Shown: piece by piece, positions 33,194 through 42,852 of the stretch | How positions within the stretch are numbered: position 1 is the first letter of the stretch | Layout of the letters: every line of letters starts with the position of its first letter | From: Incurvaria masculella | Taxonomy: Eukaryota; Arthropoda; Insecta; Lepidoptera; Incurvariidae | Assembly (NCBI GenBank): GCA_946894095.1 | Contig: OX335660.1 | Span: 2,981,001-3,045,000 of the forward strand | Length of the DNA stretch: 64,000 nucleotides | Direction of reading: 5' to 3' | Made by a program: the position numbers and the translations under genes | Notes under the pieces: generated by a model | Told to the model about the DNA's origin: nothing | Database searches by the model: none | What the model saw: only the letters and a program-made list of their open reading frames with translations

Positions 33194-34477
33194 ATAGGTC
33201 GGGGAAAAAGTCTTTTCGCATTATAGTATGTATAAACTTGTAATAAAATCTCTTTGGCTATACTATTTGTATCTGGCTGGTTTTGGTATCATTGAAAGTT
33301 TAAATTTTAAAGAACATAATTCCAAATTCAAATTAGGAAAATGTGTGATTCTCATTTGTTTTTCGTACTGTCAAAATGAGTGAATCTAATGAAGAAATTC
33401 GATACATTTTAAAATTTTACTACAAAAAAGGTAAAAATGCAACGCAAGCCGCGAAAAAAATTTGCGATGTTTATGGACCTAGTGCAGTGTCTGTGAGAGT
33501 AGCACAAATTTGGTTTAAGCGTTTTCAATCCAGAAATTTTGATGTCAAAGATGCACGTCGCTCTGGTCGCCCTATTACGGATAAAATGGATGCCATTTTT
33601 GAAAAAGTGGAGCAAGATCGGCATATCAGTAGTTACGACGTAGCTGAAGAACTAGGAATTGACCACAAAACAGTTTTGGCGCATTTGAAAAAAACTGGGT
33701 ACACAAAAAAGCTCGATATTTGGGTACCTCACGAGCTCACTGAAAGAAACCTAATGAACCGTGTACTCATTTGTGATTCTTTATTACGACGTAATGAAAC
33801 CGAACCATTTTTGAAGAAGCTGATAACTGGTGATGAAAAGTGGATCACGTACGACAAGAACGTGCGAAAAAGGTCGTGGTCAAAGGCCGGTCAAGCTTCA
33901 CAAACTGTGGCGAAACCCGGGTTAACTCGCAACAAGGTGATGCTGTGTGTGTGGTGGGATTGGAAGGGCATTATTCATTATGAGCTGTTACCACCAGGCA
34001 GGACCATCGATTCTGAACTCTACTGCGAACAACTGATGAGATTAAAGCAAGAAGTTGAGAGAAAGCGGCCGGAATTAATCAACAGAAGGGGTGTGGTTTT
34101 TCATCATGATAACGCTAGACCTCACACATCTTTAGCCACTCAGCAAAAACTAAGAGAGTTTGGCTGGGAGGTGTTAATGCATCCGCCGTATAGTCCTGAC
34201 CTTGCACCTTCAGATTTCCACCTGTTTAGGTCTCTTCAGAATTATTTAGGCAGTGTCAGGTTAACATCACGAGAGGACTGCCAAAACCACTTGTCGCGGT
34301 ATATTGATCAGAAGTCCCAATATTTCTATAGCAATGGGATCATGTCCCTACCTACAAGATGGCAAAAAGTTATCGAACAAAATGGTACCTACATACTTTA
34401 GTTAAATGTAAATAAACCATATTAAAAAATGTTTTGAATTTTCTTAAAAAATGCGAAGAAACTTTTTCCCCAACCTA
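33194..34477 (+). mobile_element. mariner transposon (cecropia-like), complete
   Basis: 1284 bp with inverted ends (GGTCGGGGAAAAAGTCTTTT / GGTTGGGGAAAAAGTTTCTT) bounded by TA dinucleotides (33192-33193 and 34478-34479), the mariner target duplication. It is inserted in a family A element. The sibling at 38754-40036 differs at only about ten to fifteen positions by eye. Confidence 0.92.
33376..34401 (+). CDS. Mariner transposase, uninterrupted
   Basis: 341 codons, a normal length for mariner transposases, which cut out the element and reinsert it at TA sites in the nucleus. The N-terminal region (about residues 1-110) has two helix-turn-helix motifs for end binding. The linker motif WVPHEL is at 116-121. 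The catalytic triad is D153 (TGDEKW), D245 (FHHDNARPH) and D280 (YSPDLAPSDFHLF); the second and third are 34 residues apart, the DD34D signature of mariners. The ATG at 33376 starts the conserved N-terminus MSESNEEIRYILKFYYKKGK. An AATAAA lies 12 bases after the stop. All signature residues are intact, so activity is possible but unproven. The sibling copy has Gly at position 53 where this one has Arg, and Asn for Asp at 81. Confidence 0.95.
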   Translation: MSESNEEIRYILKFYYKKGKNATQAAKKICDVYGPSAVSVRVAQIWFKRFQSRNFDVKDARRSGRPITDKMDAIFEKVEQDRHISSYDVAEELGIDHKTVLAHLKKTGYTKKLDIWVPHELTERNLMNRVLICDSLLRRNETEPFLKKLITGDEKWITYDKNVRKRSWSKAGQASQTVAKPGLTRNKVMLCVWWDWKGIIHYELLPPGRTIDSELYCEQLMRLKQEVERKRPELINRRGVVFHHDNARPHTSLATQQKLREFGWEVLMHPPYSPDLAPSDFHLFRSLQNYLGSVRLTSREDCQNHLSRYIDQKSQYFYSNGIMSLPTRWQKVIEQNGTYIL

Positions 34478-34694
34478 TATTTGTTGTTATAGCGGCAAAA
34501 TAAATGCAAACTGTGTGAAAACTTCAGCTGCCTATCTATAACGGTTCATGAGATACCGCCTTGTGCCTTGTGACAGACTGACGGACGGACAGCGGAGGTT
34601 GTCCGTCCGTCCTTTAAGGAACCCAAAGGGTGCCAACGCAACCCTATTACTAGGTTGGTTCCGTTGGCACCCTTTGGGTACGGAACCCTAAAAA

Positions 34695-35529
34695 GCTTAC
34701 ATGGACTTGTGATGTGCTGGAGTTTTATTGTTATGTTTTATGTTAATAATGATAAAGGAATCATTCCTTTGGTCGTTGTATGTAACTAACATTCTCCAAT
34801 TTCTGTACAGGGGACCCCCTGGTAAGAGTGAGTTCGAGTTCGGGAGTGAGTTAACCTAAAAATAGCTGGGAAATATTTTATTATTTAAATAACGGAACCG
34901 ATATTTATACTTCCAACGTATTTACGAGACAGACCAGATTTTTACCTAACTGTAATAATGTTCAAGAAGTGTGGAAACATTAACTATTTAAAAAAGTGAA
35001 TTGATATTTAGTGACGAATTCGAACTCACTCTTGCTCTGAATGGACCCCCTGTCCTTACCAATCGACTCCTGTAATCTTTATCACAGGATCCCTGCGTTT
35101 GAAGGCTAAAGTTTATGGCCATTGGCTGTAGGTTTCGGCAGCCCAGCCAACTTATCCCAGGAGCCAACGGCACGATTTACAACGTCGTTGGAAACAGTCG
35201 GGTTCGGGTAACGCAATTATTTTTACACACACACCGCTTTCAGCACTGTAGTATTCGGTCGTGACCTCGATTTTAAAAGTTCGTTGCTGAAAGAAACACA
35301 ATCGAGAGTGTTGCAAATATTCTATCACCTTATATTTTAATAATAGTTTCTTTGAAGCTGATTTCATTATTATATTTATTAGGAGATTTTATATGAACAT
35401 TTGATAAAAAAATAACAGTCAATTTGTGAACATGTAAAATATAAGTTCACGTTTTCCAACGACATCTAGATAATTATATTGAAGCCTCGCAATCATATTC
35501 TTTTAAAATCATCAGAAAATGTTAAGACA
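34695..35529. other. No gene assigned
   Basis: Two short minus-strand frames (34988-35173 and 35152-35367) overlap and show no domain. Confidence 0.3.
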
Positions 35530-35716
35530 CCATAATAGGTAGCAAGCTGAAATTATTCACAGAGTATGTATTTATTTTACTGCTGTGACAACAAATAGGT
35601 AAAATAAAAAAAATTAAGGTGGGCCTCATACAAAAAACGTGATTATTTGTGTTCAATTTGTACGATGGTACGGAACTCTTCGTGTGCGAGTCCGACTCGC
35701 ACTTGGCCGGTTTTTT
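35530..35716 (-). mobile_element. Family A element, truncated
   Basis: From CCATAATAGGTAGCAAGCTG to CGCACTTGGCCGGTTTTTT; the (CCGT)n half is missing. Confidence 0.7.
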
Positions 35717-35948
35717 ATTTTGGCGTCACAATAAAATATGTCAATCATTGCAGCGTAAATGACTTAACGTAGGATTGATATTCAAAGTTAGCGCCATCTG
35801 GTAGCAGAAATTCGTTGACTGGCTCGAACAGCTCAGTGGACATGTAACAAAGGCCGCAAATCAAATCTTCTCCTGATGATTTTATTGTCTGATATGTCGT
35901 GTCAATATAAAATGTGAAATCTTAATGATCTGCCTACCTAGAACTACC

Positions 35949-36239
35949 TTTTAGGGTTCCGTACCTAAGGCGTAAAAATGGAACCCTATTACTAAGCCTC
36001 CGCTGTCCGTCCGTCCGTCCGTCCGTGCGTCCGTCTGTCACAGGGCTGTATCTCATGAACCGTAATAGGTAGGCAGCTGAAATTTTCACAGAGTATGTAT
36101 ATATTTTTCCGCCATAAGAAAAGTAAAATAAAAAAAATTACAGGGGGTCCCATACAAAAAACGTGATTTTTGTGTTAAATCTTGTACAATGGTACGGAAC
36201 CCTTCGTGTACGAGTCCGACTCGCACTTGGCCGGTTTTT
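35949..36239 (-). mobile_element. Family A element, full length
   Basis: TTTTAGGGTTCCGTACCTAA to CGCACTTGGCCGGTTTTTA with a CCGTCCGTCCGTCCGT tract; same orientation as the copy 230 bp upstream. Confidence 0.8.
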
Positions 36240-36269
36240 AGTCTACCTTTGCCTACCACCTAGAGTTTT

Positions 36270-36402
36270 ATATTTATTCCGAACCATGGAGCAGTTCACA
36301 TTCTGGACATAATGCATTTATCCAAATCGGAAAGTGAAAGAGCTGCATTGATTGACCTTTCGATTGAGAGGCAAGGTCCCACATGCTGAGCTATGAGTCG
36401 CT
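36270..36402 (-). mobile_element. SINE family B head fragment
   Basis: Minus strand: tRNA-like GCGACTCATAGCTCAGCATG, linker CTTTCACTTTCCGATTTGG and CCATGGTTCGGAATAAA; the rest of the body is lost. Confidence 0.55.
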
Positions 36403-36623
36403 TAAATAAGTGCAATGTATGTGTGTGTTGTAGGCACGTTAGACTCCGAGTGCACTCGAGGTTTAACGAGATGCATCGTAAAGTGGACTGCACTGCTAAT
36501 GAGCGCCTCAGCTTTTCCAAATGTTTTTCCTCTGACATAGGCCAGGGAAAATGTCAGTGCATTCAGCTAACTGAGCTCATTAATTATTTGAATATTATTT
36601 TCGTTTTAAAATATTACTTGGTG

Positions 36624-36890
36624 GAACTTGCATCCCTCATTCCTCCCCATCCTACCCATATCCGGAGCACCCGCCGCAGAGAATCAGAGCACCCACTTGT
36701 GGTTGACTGGTGGCTTTTGAGAACGAACCGTTTCTCAAACTCATTTCTCTGCCGCATCGCCAGGATATGGAACTGTCTGCCGGCGGATGCCTTTCCTTAT
36801 ACCTATAACCTGGGAGTCTTCGAGCGTAATTTGAATAAGCTCGATAGCTCAGCCATAGTCCGCAAATCCGCTAGCATGGCGCTTCGCTGA
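36624..36890 (+). pseudogene. LINE reverse-transcriptase C-terminal remnant
   Basis: Frame reads HPLVVDWWLLRTNRFSNSFL then RIARIWNCLPADAFPYTYN and LGVFERNLNKL, the conserved C-terminal block of Jockey/RTE-type ORF2 proteins (HP, then FxxSFL...WN.LP...FP..Y....F...L). The longer open frame begins at 36393 by running through a SINE fragment. Only the last 80-90 codons remain. Confidence 0.7.
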
Positions 36891-36984
36891 GCGTGGTTTC
36901 ACGAGCGAGGCTTTTCTGAGCACCTTTGGTCCTCAGCACAGCCAATTATACCGGTTTTGCATAAAAAAACTTTTATTTGAGGTT

Positions 36985-37065
36985 ATCCAACGACATTGTT
37001 TTCAGATTTCGAAAATAATCAGGAAAATCTTTAGTCTGGACATTCGTCGGAAGCAGGCTGACAAC
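36985..37065 (+). repeat. Family F fragment, diverged
   Basis: CAACGACATTGTTTTCAGA, GAAAATAATCAGGAAAA and GGACATTCGTCGGAAGCAGG resemble 10600-10670. Confidence 0.35.
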
Positions 37066-37220
37066 TGAAAAACACACCACACTGAAAACTCCAATATAGA
37101 TTATTTCCATTAAATACATAAATCTATCACAACATATGTACGGTTTTTCTATTTTATATTCCGACCACGTTTAAATCACCCAGTCTTAAAATATAAATCA
37201 ATTTGAATAGATGATTTTAT

Positions 37221-37400
37221 ACAGGGTGTTAACGGAGTTATGGTCCAAACGTCAACCACGTGTTCCTTGGCATATTTGGAGCAAAAAAGGTAGATAAAAT
37301 TTTTTTGTACGACTGAAAAAAAATTTATCATCCCCATACATTTTTGTAAATACCTACACACAAAATTAACGTTTGGACCATAACTCCGTTAACACCCTGT
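37221..37400. mobile_element. MITE family P, perfect 32-bp terminal inverted repeats
   Basis: 180 bp. Left end ACAGGGTGTTAACGGAGTTA continuing TGGTCCAAACGT; the right end is its exact reverse complement. Non-coding. The 60-codon frame across it is spurious. Perfect arms suggest recent mobility. Confidence 0.75.
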
Positions 37401-37752
37401 GTATGTGTTAAGTACAATCTCACAATGCTTTCATAGTGTTTGAGTCAGAAACCCAAAAGCTCTGTTTTTCAGAAAGTATAAAATATTATGAGTTCTTAAT
37501 TAGGTTTTGTTGGCAGCGGCAATGTTTTCATGAAGATTGTCTTAAGCTAACGGATAAACAGTGTAAAAACTTTGGTACAACGCGCTTGAGACTTTAAAAC
37601 ATGCAAAGTTAGAAAAGGGAATAATCCTAACTTTAAACAACTTGCGTAAACCTTTGGAGAACCCTCAAATCCTTTTAAAATGACGCTATAGAAAACGTAA
37701 TAATTGAAAATCTTTATGGAGGTAATTAGAATTTTGAAATACAAGGAAGTGT
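37401..37752. other. No gene seen
   Basis: No recognisable feature. Confidence 0.3.
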
Positions 37753-38130
37753 CAGCCTCAGTGGCCCAGTGGCGCGACACTTCGGCGATCGCTCTCCGAA
37801 GTTAAGCAACGCTGGGTCCGGTCTGGTCTTGAATGGGTGACCATTCGACCGTTGAGAGAGGCTGGCCGTGGTTCGGATTCCACGTTAAACTGTAGGTCCC
37901 CTTCCTTACTTACTAGGTGGTAGGGTTAATCCCGCCCGGGTTGGTACCATCGCATTGGATGAACGATGGTCGAAGCGGTAATGAAAATTGTCCGTGTTTT
38001 CCATCCAATTCAATGTAGCCGTGCAATATAAGGAAGGTCCTGGCATGGCACCTAGTTCCCATGTGGTGTGTTGGGCTAATACCATGACAGAAGGTGTGGT
38101 ATGAGCCATCCATATCCAGTCACATAAAAA
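37753..38130 (+). mobile_element. SINE family B, 5S-headed, full length
   Basis: Best-kept 5S-type copy: GTCAGCCTCAGTGGCCCAGT, the 5S-like ACTTCGGCGATCGCTCTCCG, AAGTTAAGCAACGCTGGGTC, TCTTGAATGGGTGACC, then the common body from TGGTTCGGATTCCACG and the 3' end CCAGTCACATAAAAAAAA. The 5S-like segment covers the region that includes the internal RNA polymerase III control elements of 5S genes. Confidence 0.87.
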
Positions 38131-38210
38131 AAAGGCGATGAACATAGATTCGCTGAAATATAAAAACCAAAAAACCTATTTTGAACCATCAAATCATCTA
38201 TAATATAAGC

Positions 38211-38507
38211 AAAACCGTTCAAGTGCGAGTCGGACTCGCACACGAAGGGTTCCGTATCATCGTACAAGATTAACCAGAAAAAATCACGCTTTTTGTAAGC
38301 CCCCCCCCCCCCCGCCTTTAATTTGTATTATTTGATTTTACCTATTTTTTGTTATAGCGGCATAATAAATACACACTCCGTGAAAATTTTAGCTGCCCAC
38401 CTATTACGGTTCACGAGATCAGCTCTATGACAGACGGGCGGACGGACGGACAACGGAACCATAGTAATAGAGTTCCGTATTCACCCTTTGGTTATGGTAC
38501 CCTTAAA
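38211..38507 (+). mobile_element. Family A element, near full length
   Basis: AAAACCGTTCAAGTGCGAGT to TTGGTTATGGTACCCTTAAA; includes a C-run (about 38297-38313) replacing part of the interior. Confidence 0.75.
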
Positions 38508-38753
38508 TCTAGCAACGTTCATAATGGACTCGTTCATCCGTGCTAGTGAATGTGTGACGTCCAGGCCGGTCCACATGACGGTGACCTTTTTTCTCAGATT
38601 GTACCCTAGCTGCCCAGCTCATAACGAGGCTATAGAAGCTTCGCGTCCAAGGAAACGAATTGTCGAAAATAACTTCTGAGTGACCAATTCTCTCTGGCAC
38701 TCTGGCAACTTCTATGCTATTTGCTGATAAGAGCCCAAATTCATATTATCATA

Positions 38754-40036
38754 ATGGTCGGGGAAAAAGTCTTTTCGCATTATAGTATGTATGAACTTGT
38801 AATAAAATCTCTTTGGCTATACTATTTGTATCTGGCTGGTTTTGGTATCATTGAAAGTTTAAATTTTAAAGAACATAATTCCAAATTCAAATTAGGAAAA
38901 TGTGTGATTCTCATTTGTTTTTCGTACTGTCAAAATGAGTGAATCTAATGAAGAAATTCGATACATTTTAAAATTTTACTACAAAAAAGGTAAAAATGCA
39001 ACGCAAGCCGCGAAAAAAATTTGCGATGTTTATGGACCTAGTGCAGTGTCTGTGAGAGTAGCACAAATTTGGTTTAAGCGTTTTCAATCCGGAAATTTTG
39101 ATGTCAAAGATGCACGTCGCTCTGGTCGCCCTATTTCGGATAAAATGGATGCCATTTTTGAAAAAGTGGAGCAAAATCGGCATATCAGTAGTTACGACGT
39201 AGCTGAAGAACTAGGAATTGACCACAAAACAGTTTTGGCGCATTTGAAAAAAACTGGGTACACAAAAAAGCTCGATATTTGGGTACCTCGCGAGCTCACT
39301 GAAAGAAACCTAATGAACCGTGTACTCATTTGTGATTCTTTATTACGACGTAATGAAACCGAACCATTTTTGAAGAAGCTGATAACTGGTGATGAAAAGT
39401 AGATCACGTACGACAAGAACGTGTGAAAAAGGTCGTGGTCAAAGGCCGGTCAAGCTTCACAGACTGTGGCGAAACCCGGGTTAACTCGCAACAAGGTGAT
39501 GCTGTGTGTGTGGTGGGATTGGAAGGGCATTATTCATTATGAGCTGTTACCACCAGGCAGGACCATCGATTCTGAACTCTACTGCGAACAACTGATGAGA
39601 TTAAAGCAAGAAGTTGAGAGAAAGCGGCCGGAATTAATCAACAGAAGGGGTGTGGTTTTTCATCATGATAACGCTAGACCTCACACATCTTTAGCCACTC
39701 AGCAAAAACTAAGAGAGTTTGGCTGGGAGGTGTTAATGCATCCGCCGTATAGTCCTGACCTTGCACCTTCAGATTTCCACCTGTTTAGGTCTCTTCAGAA
39801 TTATTTAGGCAGTGTCAGGTTAACATCATGAGAGGACTGCCAAAACCACTTGTCGCGGTATATTGATCAGAAGTCCCAATATTTCTATAGCAATGGGATC
39901 ATGTCCCTACCTACAAGATGGCAAAAAGTTATCGAACAAAATGGTACCTACATACTTTAGTTAAATGTAAATAAACCATATTAAAAAATGTTTTGAATTT
40001 TCTTAAAAAATGCGAAGAAACTTTTTCCCCAACCTA
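38754..40036 (+). mobile_element. mariner transposon, second copy
   Basis: 1283 bp, nearly identical to 33194-34477, with TA at 38752-38753 and 40037-40038. Not inside another recognisable repeat. Confidence 0.92.
38935..39960 (+). pseudogene. Mariner transposase, inactivated by three stops
   Basis: Same length and start as the intact copy. Stops: TAG at 39400-39402 (the Trp of TGDEKW), TGA at 39424-39426 (an Arg codon) and TGA at 39829-39831 (Arg 300). All three are single transitions relative to the intact copy (TGG to TAG, CGA to TGA twice), as expected from cytosine deamination at CpG or the complementary change. No indels shift the frame. The first stop removes the second and third catalytic Asp, so the product is inactive. 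Confidence 0.93.
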
Positions 40037-40077
40037 TATATTATAGGATATACTGAAAACTCCATTAATGGTAGAGC

Positions 40078-40148
40078 GCACACATACACAACCTCTCACC
40101 CTCACACATATAACATCTCACACCCTCACACCCTCTCACACCAACTTA
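40078..40148. repeat. Low-complexity CA/CT-rich tract
   Basis: Repeated ACACCCTC/TCTCACAC units. Confidence 0.6.
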
Positions 40149-40214
40149 ACGTTACCTACACAATATGCGCAGGTATAATTTAATATCACAATGGTACTAA
40201 TATACCATATTTTG

Positions 40215-40670
40215 TTTCTACTTTTCCTCTGTTTCACCTTTTTTCAAGCACGTTTTCTGTTAATCTAATAAATTGTTTTCATGGAAATAGAGGCAATCAA
40301 TTAGTTTAGTAAAGACTTAAAGAATAAAAAAATAAAAATTTATTAATAGAATAAAAAAATATTTTACTTATAAGATAACCTAATAAACCCCCAACTAAAC
40401 TAACAATAATTACTATTACTTTTAAAATAAAAGGAATATAAATTATATAAGGAATAGAAAAAAATTATCAATTTTGTATTCTCCCAGAAATTAATCTTAT
40501 TATCATTAAAACAAATATCCCCTTTAATATAAAATAATATTCATCAAACAAATAAAAAATAGATATTAAATTAAAATCATGAAGTATTAAGTAGTTTTTT
40601 TTTAAATTGTATTGTATATAAGCTGTTGATTTTTTAAAATGAAATACCAAAATGTACTAAACATTGTGGT
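40215..40670 (-). pseudogene. ND5: Nuclear mitochondrial insert (NUMT): ND5 fragment
   Basis: Read on the minus strand with the invertebrate mitochondrial code (ATA Met, TGA Trp, AGA Ser), one frame gives LISGSMQNW, then IPYMIYIPFILKVMVIIV, then SLVGGLLGYLMSKMFFYS. This matches the C-terminal third of NADH dehydrogenase subunit 5, a membrane-embedded complex I subunit. Under the nuclear code the same frame stops at the TGA. One TAA right after the Trp and another further down show decay. Composition is near 80% A+T. The core is 40325-40625; the outer limits are approximate. The insert lies about 180 bp from a mariner end. Confidence 0.78.
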
Positions 40671-41601
40671 CTGAACGTTAATCAGTATAACTTAAAATAG
40701 TATTATCTATATTTCTAATACAAATCTCGCATTTGAACCTGGAATAAAGTATCATCAAATAAGCATCTCACACAAATGACTATAAAGTTTCATTTTGAAT
40801 AACCTTATGTTGTCTTTATTTGAGTTATTCCTCATTAGCGACACATAAAATCTTCGGATATTTTGTCAAAATGAACCGAAAATGAAATCATTCTCATCTA
40901 AACACTTATACAAAAATGTTTTCCTACAGTTTTTTTTAATAACGAGAGTTGTTATATTCAAGTCGCATTGTTTGACTTGATATAAATTCGTTACCGTAGA
41001 AATATCGTAAAACAAAAACGGGAAAAACTTGGGTCATTTCAGCCAATGAGTTTACAAATTCGTGGAAAGATGCTGTCATTTAAAAAAAGAGTGACTACAG
41101 CGCTCTCGAACTTATTTCTTTCCAAGTTTAAATGTAATTATAATGTTATTAACAAAGCAATGGAAATAACCTTTTCTCATTCTCGCAGCAATGCTGGCAT
41201 TGGCGACTTTTTAATGGAAATTTGTCACGATTCTCTTTGTTGTCACCCTACGCAATACGTTCACTGCGTAAGATGTATGCTACCTGCTACTGACGCGTCG
41301 CGAGGTCTAAGAAAACTCGTTATTGTCTCCTCCTAACGACGGGACGAGACTTTTTTGATGTCGTACGGGCTGTTATCTTAACGTGAAAATATTTTTATGA
41401 ATATAGCTTAAAATAAGTATGTTTTACGCATAGATATGTCATTATGCATGTGAGCTCGCCCGATAATGAAAGAAAAAATGTCCAAAAATTTATTAAAACA
41501 ATATTGAGGTTCATTGAGGGGACAACATACTATGAACTAGCGGAACTATCATGACATAGCATTCGAAGCCAATACTAAAAACTGTGTAGTGCACCTGAAT
41601 C
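40671..41601. other. No gene assigned
   Basis: A 96-codon frame at 41046-41336 has no recognisable domain. Sequence otherwise AT-rich. Confidence 0.3.
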
Positions 41602-41621
41602 TATAGAGATAATATAAACAT

Positions 41622-41996
41622 ATGGAAATCGAGGTTCATAGCGAGGTTACCAGACTGCATAGTACCATAGCTGTATGTGCGTTGGTAAAAACATATATAT
41701 TTTCAGACGAATGTCTTCGAGTCAACATATGTTGTGGTCCGGCCCGCCGAAGATGGAACCACATCAAAAGTGGATCCGGCGAAGAGGACACGGATGCATC
41801 GACCGTGGAGGTGGCTCCCGGAGAAGAAGAACTCAAATCGACCATTCGACTGGCAGTCGTGGGTATGCCCCGGGAGGAAGCGGCCGCTGAACTCAATAGC
41901 CTCTTAGATTACTCCCCGTTCTGCGAGTTCATTGGGGAGACAAAATACTACGAAATCGCCGAAGAGACCATGTATGAATCGGCTGAATCGGATTGA
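41622..41996 (+). CDS. Unrecognised protein with acidic C-terminus (element L)
   Basis: 124-codon frame. The first half is probably not coding, because a better exon-like reading may start elsewhere. The tail DYSPFCEFIGETKYYEIAEE then TMYESAESD is convincingly coding: the copy at 44164 preserves the same frame as DYSPFCEFFEETKYWEIAEE, TMYESVESD with mostly conservative or silent changes and the same stop. The tail is rich in Glu, Asp and Tyr. I do not recognise the family. A TTTTCAG/ACGAATG boundary near 41704 looks like a splice acceptor. The middle may be an extra segment relative to copy 2 and shifts the frame there. Confidence 0.4.
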   Translation: MEIEVHSEVTRLHSTIAVCALVKTYIFSDECLRVNICCGPARRRWNHIKSGSGEEDTDASTVEVAPGEEELKSTIRLAVVGMPREEAAAELNSLLDYSPFCEFIGETKYYEIAEETMYESAESD

Positions 41997-41999
41997 TCT

Positions 42000-42019
42000 G
42001 GGGGCACGGCAGTGCCCCC
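42000..42019. repeat. GC-rich perfect hairpin after the L coding tail
   Basis: GGGGGCAC, loop GGCA, GTGCCCCC: 8-bp stem, 4-base loop, five bases after the stop codon. Could be an RNA-level 3' structure or an element-end hairpin. Confidence 0.7.
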
Positions 42020-42230
42020 GCCAAGTCGAGCAAAAAAGCGGCACGGCTGTACTATCCTTTTCTCGAAGCAATTCAGGGCATTTTCGACCCCCTATAACTT
42101 CGTTGTGGATAAAACTAGAAGCCTGAATTTTTAGTAACCAAGCAGGCATTGTATAAACATGGGATATTTTAAATTTCATTCAATTTGAACCGGTAGTTTA
42201 AGAATTATAACTAGTCAAAGTTTCTTAATT

Positions 42231-42254
42231 TGTCACTCACTCACTCACTCACTG
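42231..42254. repeat. (ACTC)n microsatellite
   Basis: TCACTCACTCACTCACTCAC run. Confidence 0.8.
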
Positions 42255-42700
42255 ACCGATCATCAAAACTCTAGGGCACTTCTAGCAGACATAGAATGTT
42301 CAAATTTGGAATACAATTAGTGTTTAGTGTATAAATCAAGGAATAACTAAAATATTAGAAACTATCCACTTTCTTCCAGTCAACCTTTGGGTTTTACTGC
42401 GTTATCGCTGGTATATTATGCAAACTAATGCAAAAAAAAAAAGATTAGATGTCTCGGATGATGTTGTCATGCCAGCTACGTACGTGCGTATTGATATGTG
42501 TGTAATAAATAATAAAATAAGGTTGGAATTGTAAATAACCGCTCTCGCGGCGCAAGCGAGCAAGCGAACGCCGCGGTACATACAACGAAGCGAGCACCGC
42601 GGCGCGCGCTGAGGCGAGCCCCCCGAGCGAGCTACAGCCGCGCTCATTAGCGCGAGCGCCGTCATGTTGTCCGGACGTGCCTAGAAATCTTACCTATAAG
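42255..42700. other. No gene assigned; strongly GC-rich block
   Basis: 42540-42665 is much richer in GC than its surroundings, with repeated GCGAGC/GCTCGC words. An open minus-strand frame here is alanine/arginine rich as a consequence and not called. Confidence 0.35.
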
Positions 42701-42809
42701 TTTGCGATTTTCGTTCATAATTTTAATTGCTACATTAGTTTGACGACTGAGAGGCTTACTTATTGGTTTAGTGATATTATTTGCTAACGATTTGGACGTT
42801 GTTCGGATA
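42701..42809 (+). repeat. Direct repeat, copy 1 (pairs with 42853-42961)
   Basis: TTTGCGATTTTCGTTCATAA to GTTCGGATA; about 109 bp, roughly four or five differences from copy 2, 43 bp apart. Confidence 0.85.
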
Positions 42810-42852
42810 GTTTTAAGGTACTTATATTAATACGTTGTAATCGCACCTTAAA

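Larger units (their letters stand above)
32688..34694 (+). mobile_element. Family A element split by a B SINE and a mariner
   Basis: The A parts lie at 32688-32730 (GTGCGAGTCGGACTCGCACA), 33103-33193 and 34478-34694 (ends CCCTTTGGGTACGGAACCCT). Removing the mariner with one TA rejoins TTTTAAC-TA-TTTGTTGTTA exactly as in uninterrupted copies. The last part also has an inverted duplication: 34618-34650 is the reverse complement of about 34656-34690. Confidence 0.85.
41602..42140 (+). mobile_element. Element L, copy 1
   Basis: Shares its first 150 bp and its coding tail with 44164-44392, separated there by the absence of about 155 bp (41754-41908 here). After the coding tail comes a GC-rich hairpin (42000-42019) and a non-coding trailer. 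The class is unknown; a transposon is inferred from repetition and from the neighbouring helicase fragment. Confidence 0.5.

Noticed and set aside
42000..42019. Rho-independent terminator
   Set aside because: GC-rich hairpin, but the sequence is clearly eukaryotic and no T-run follows.
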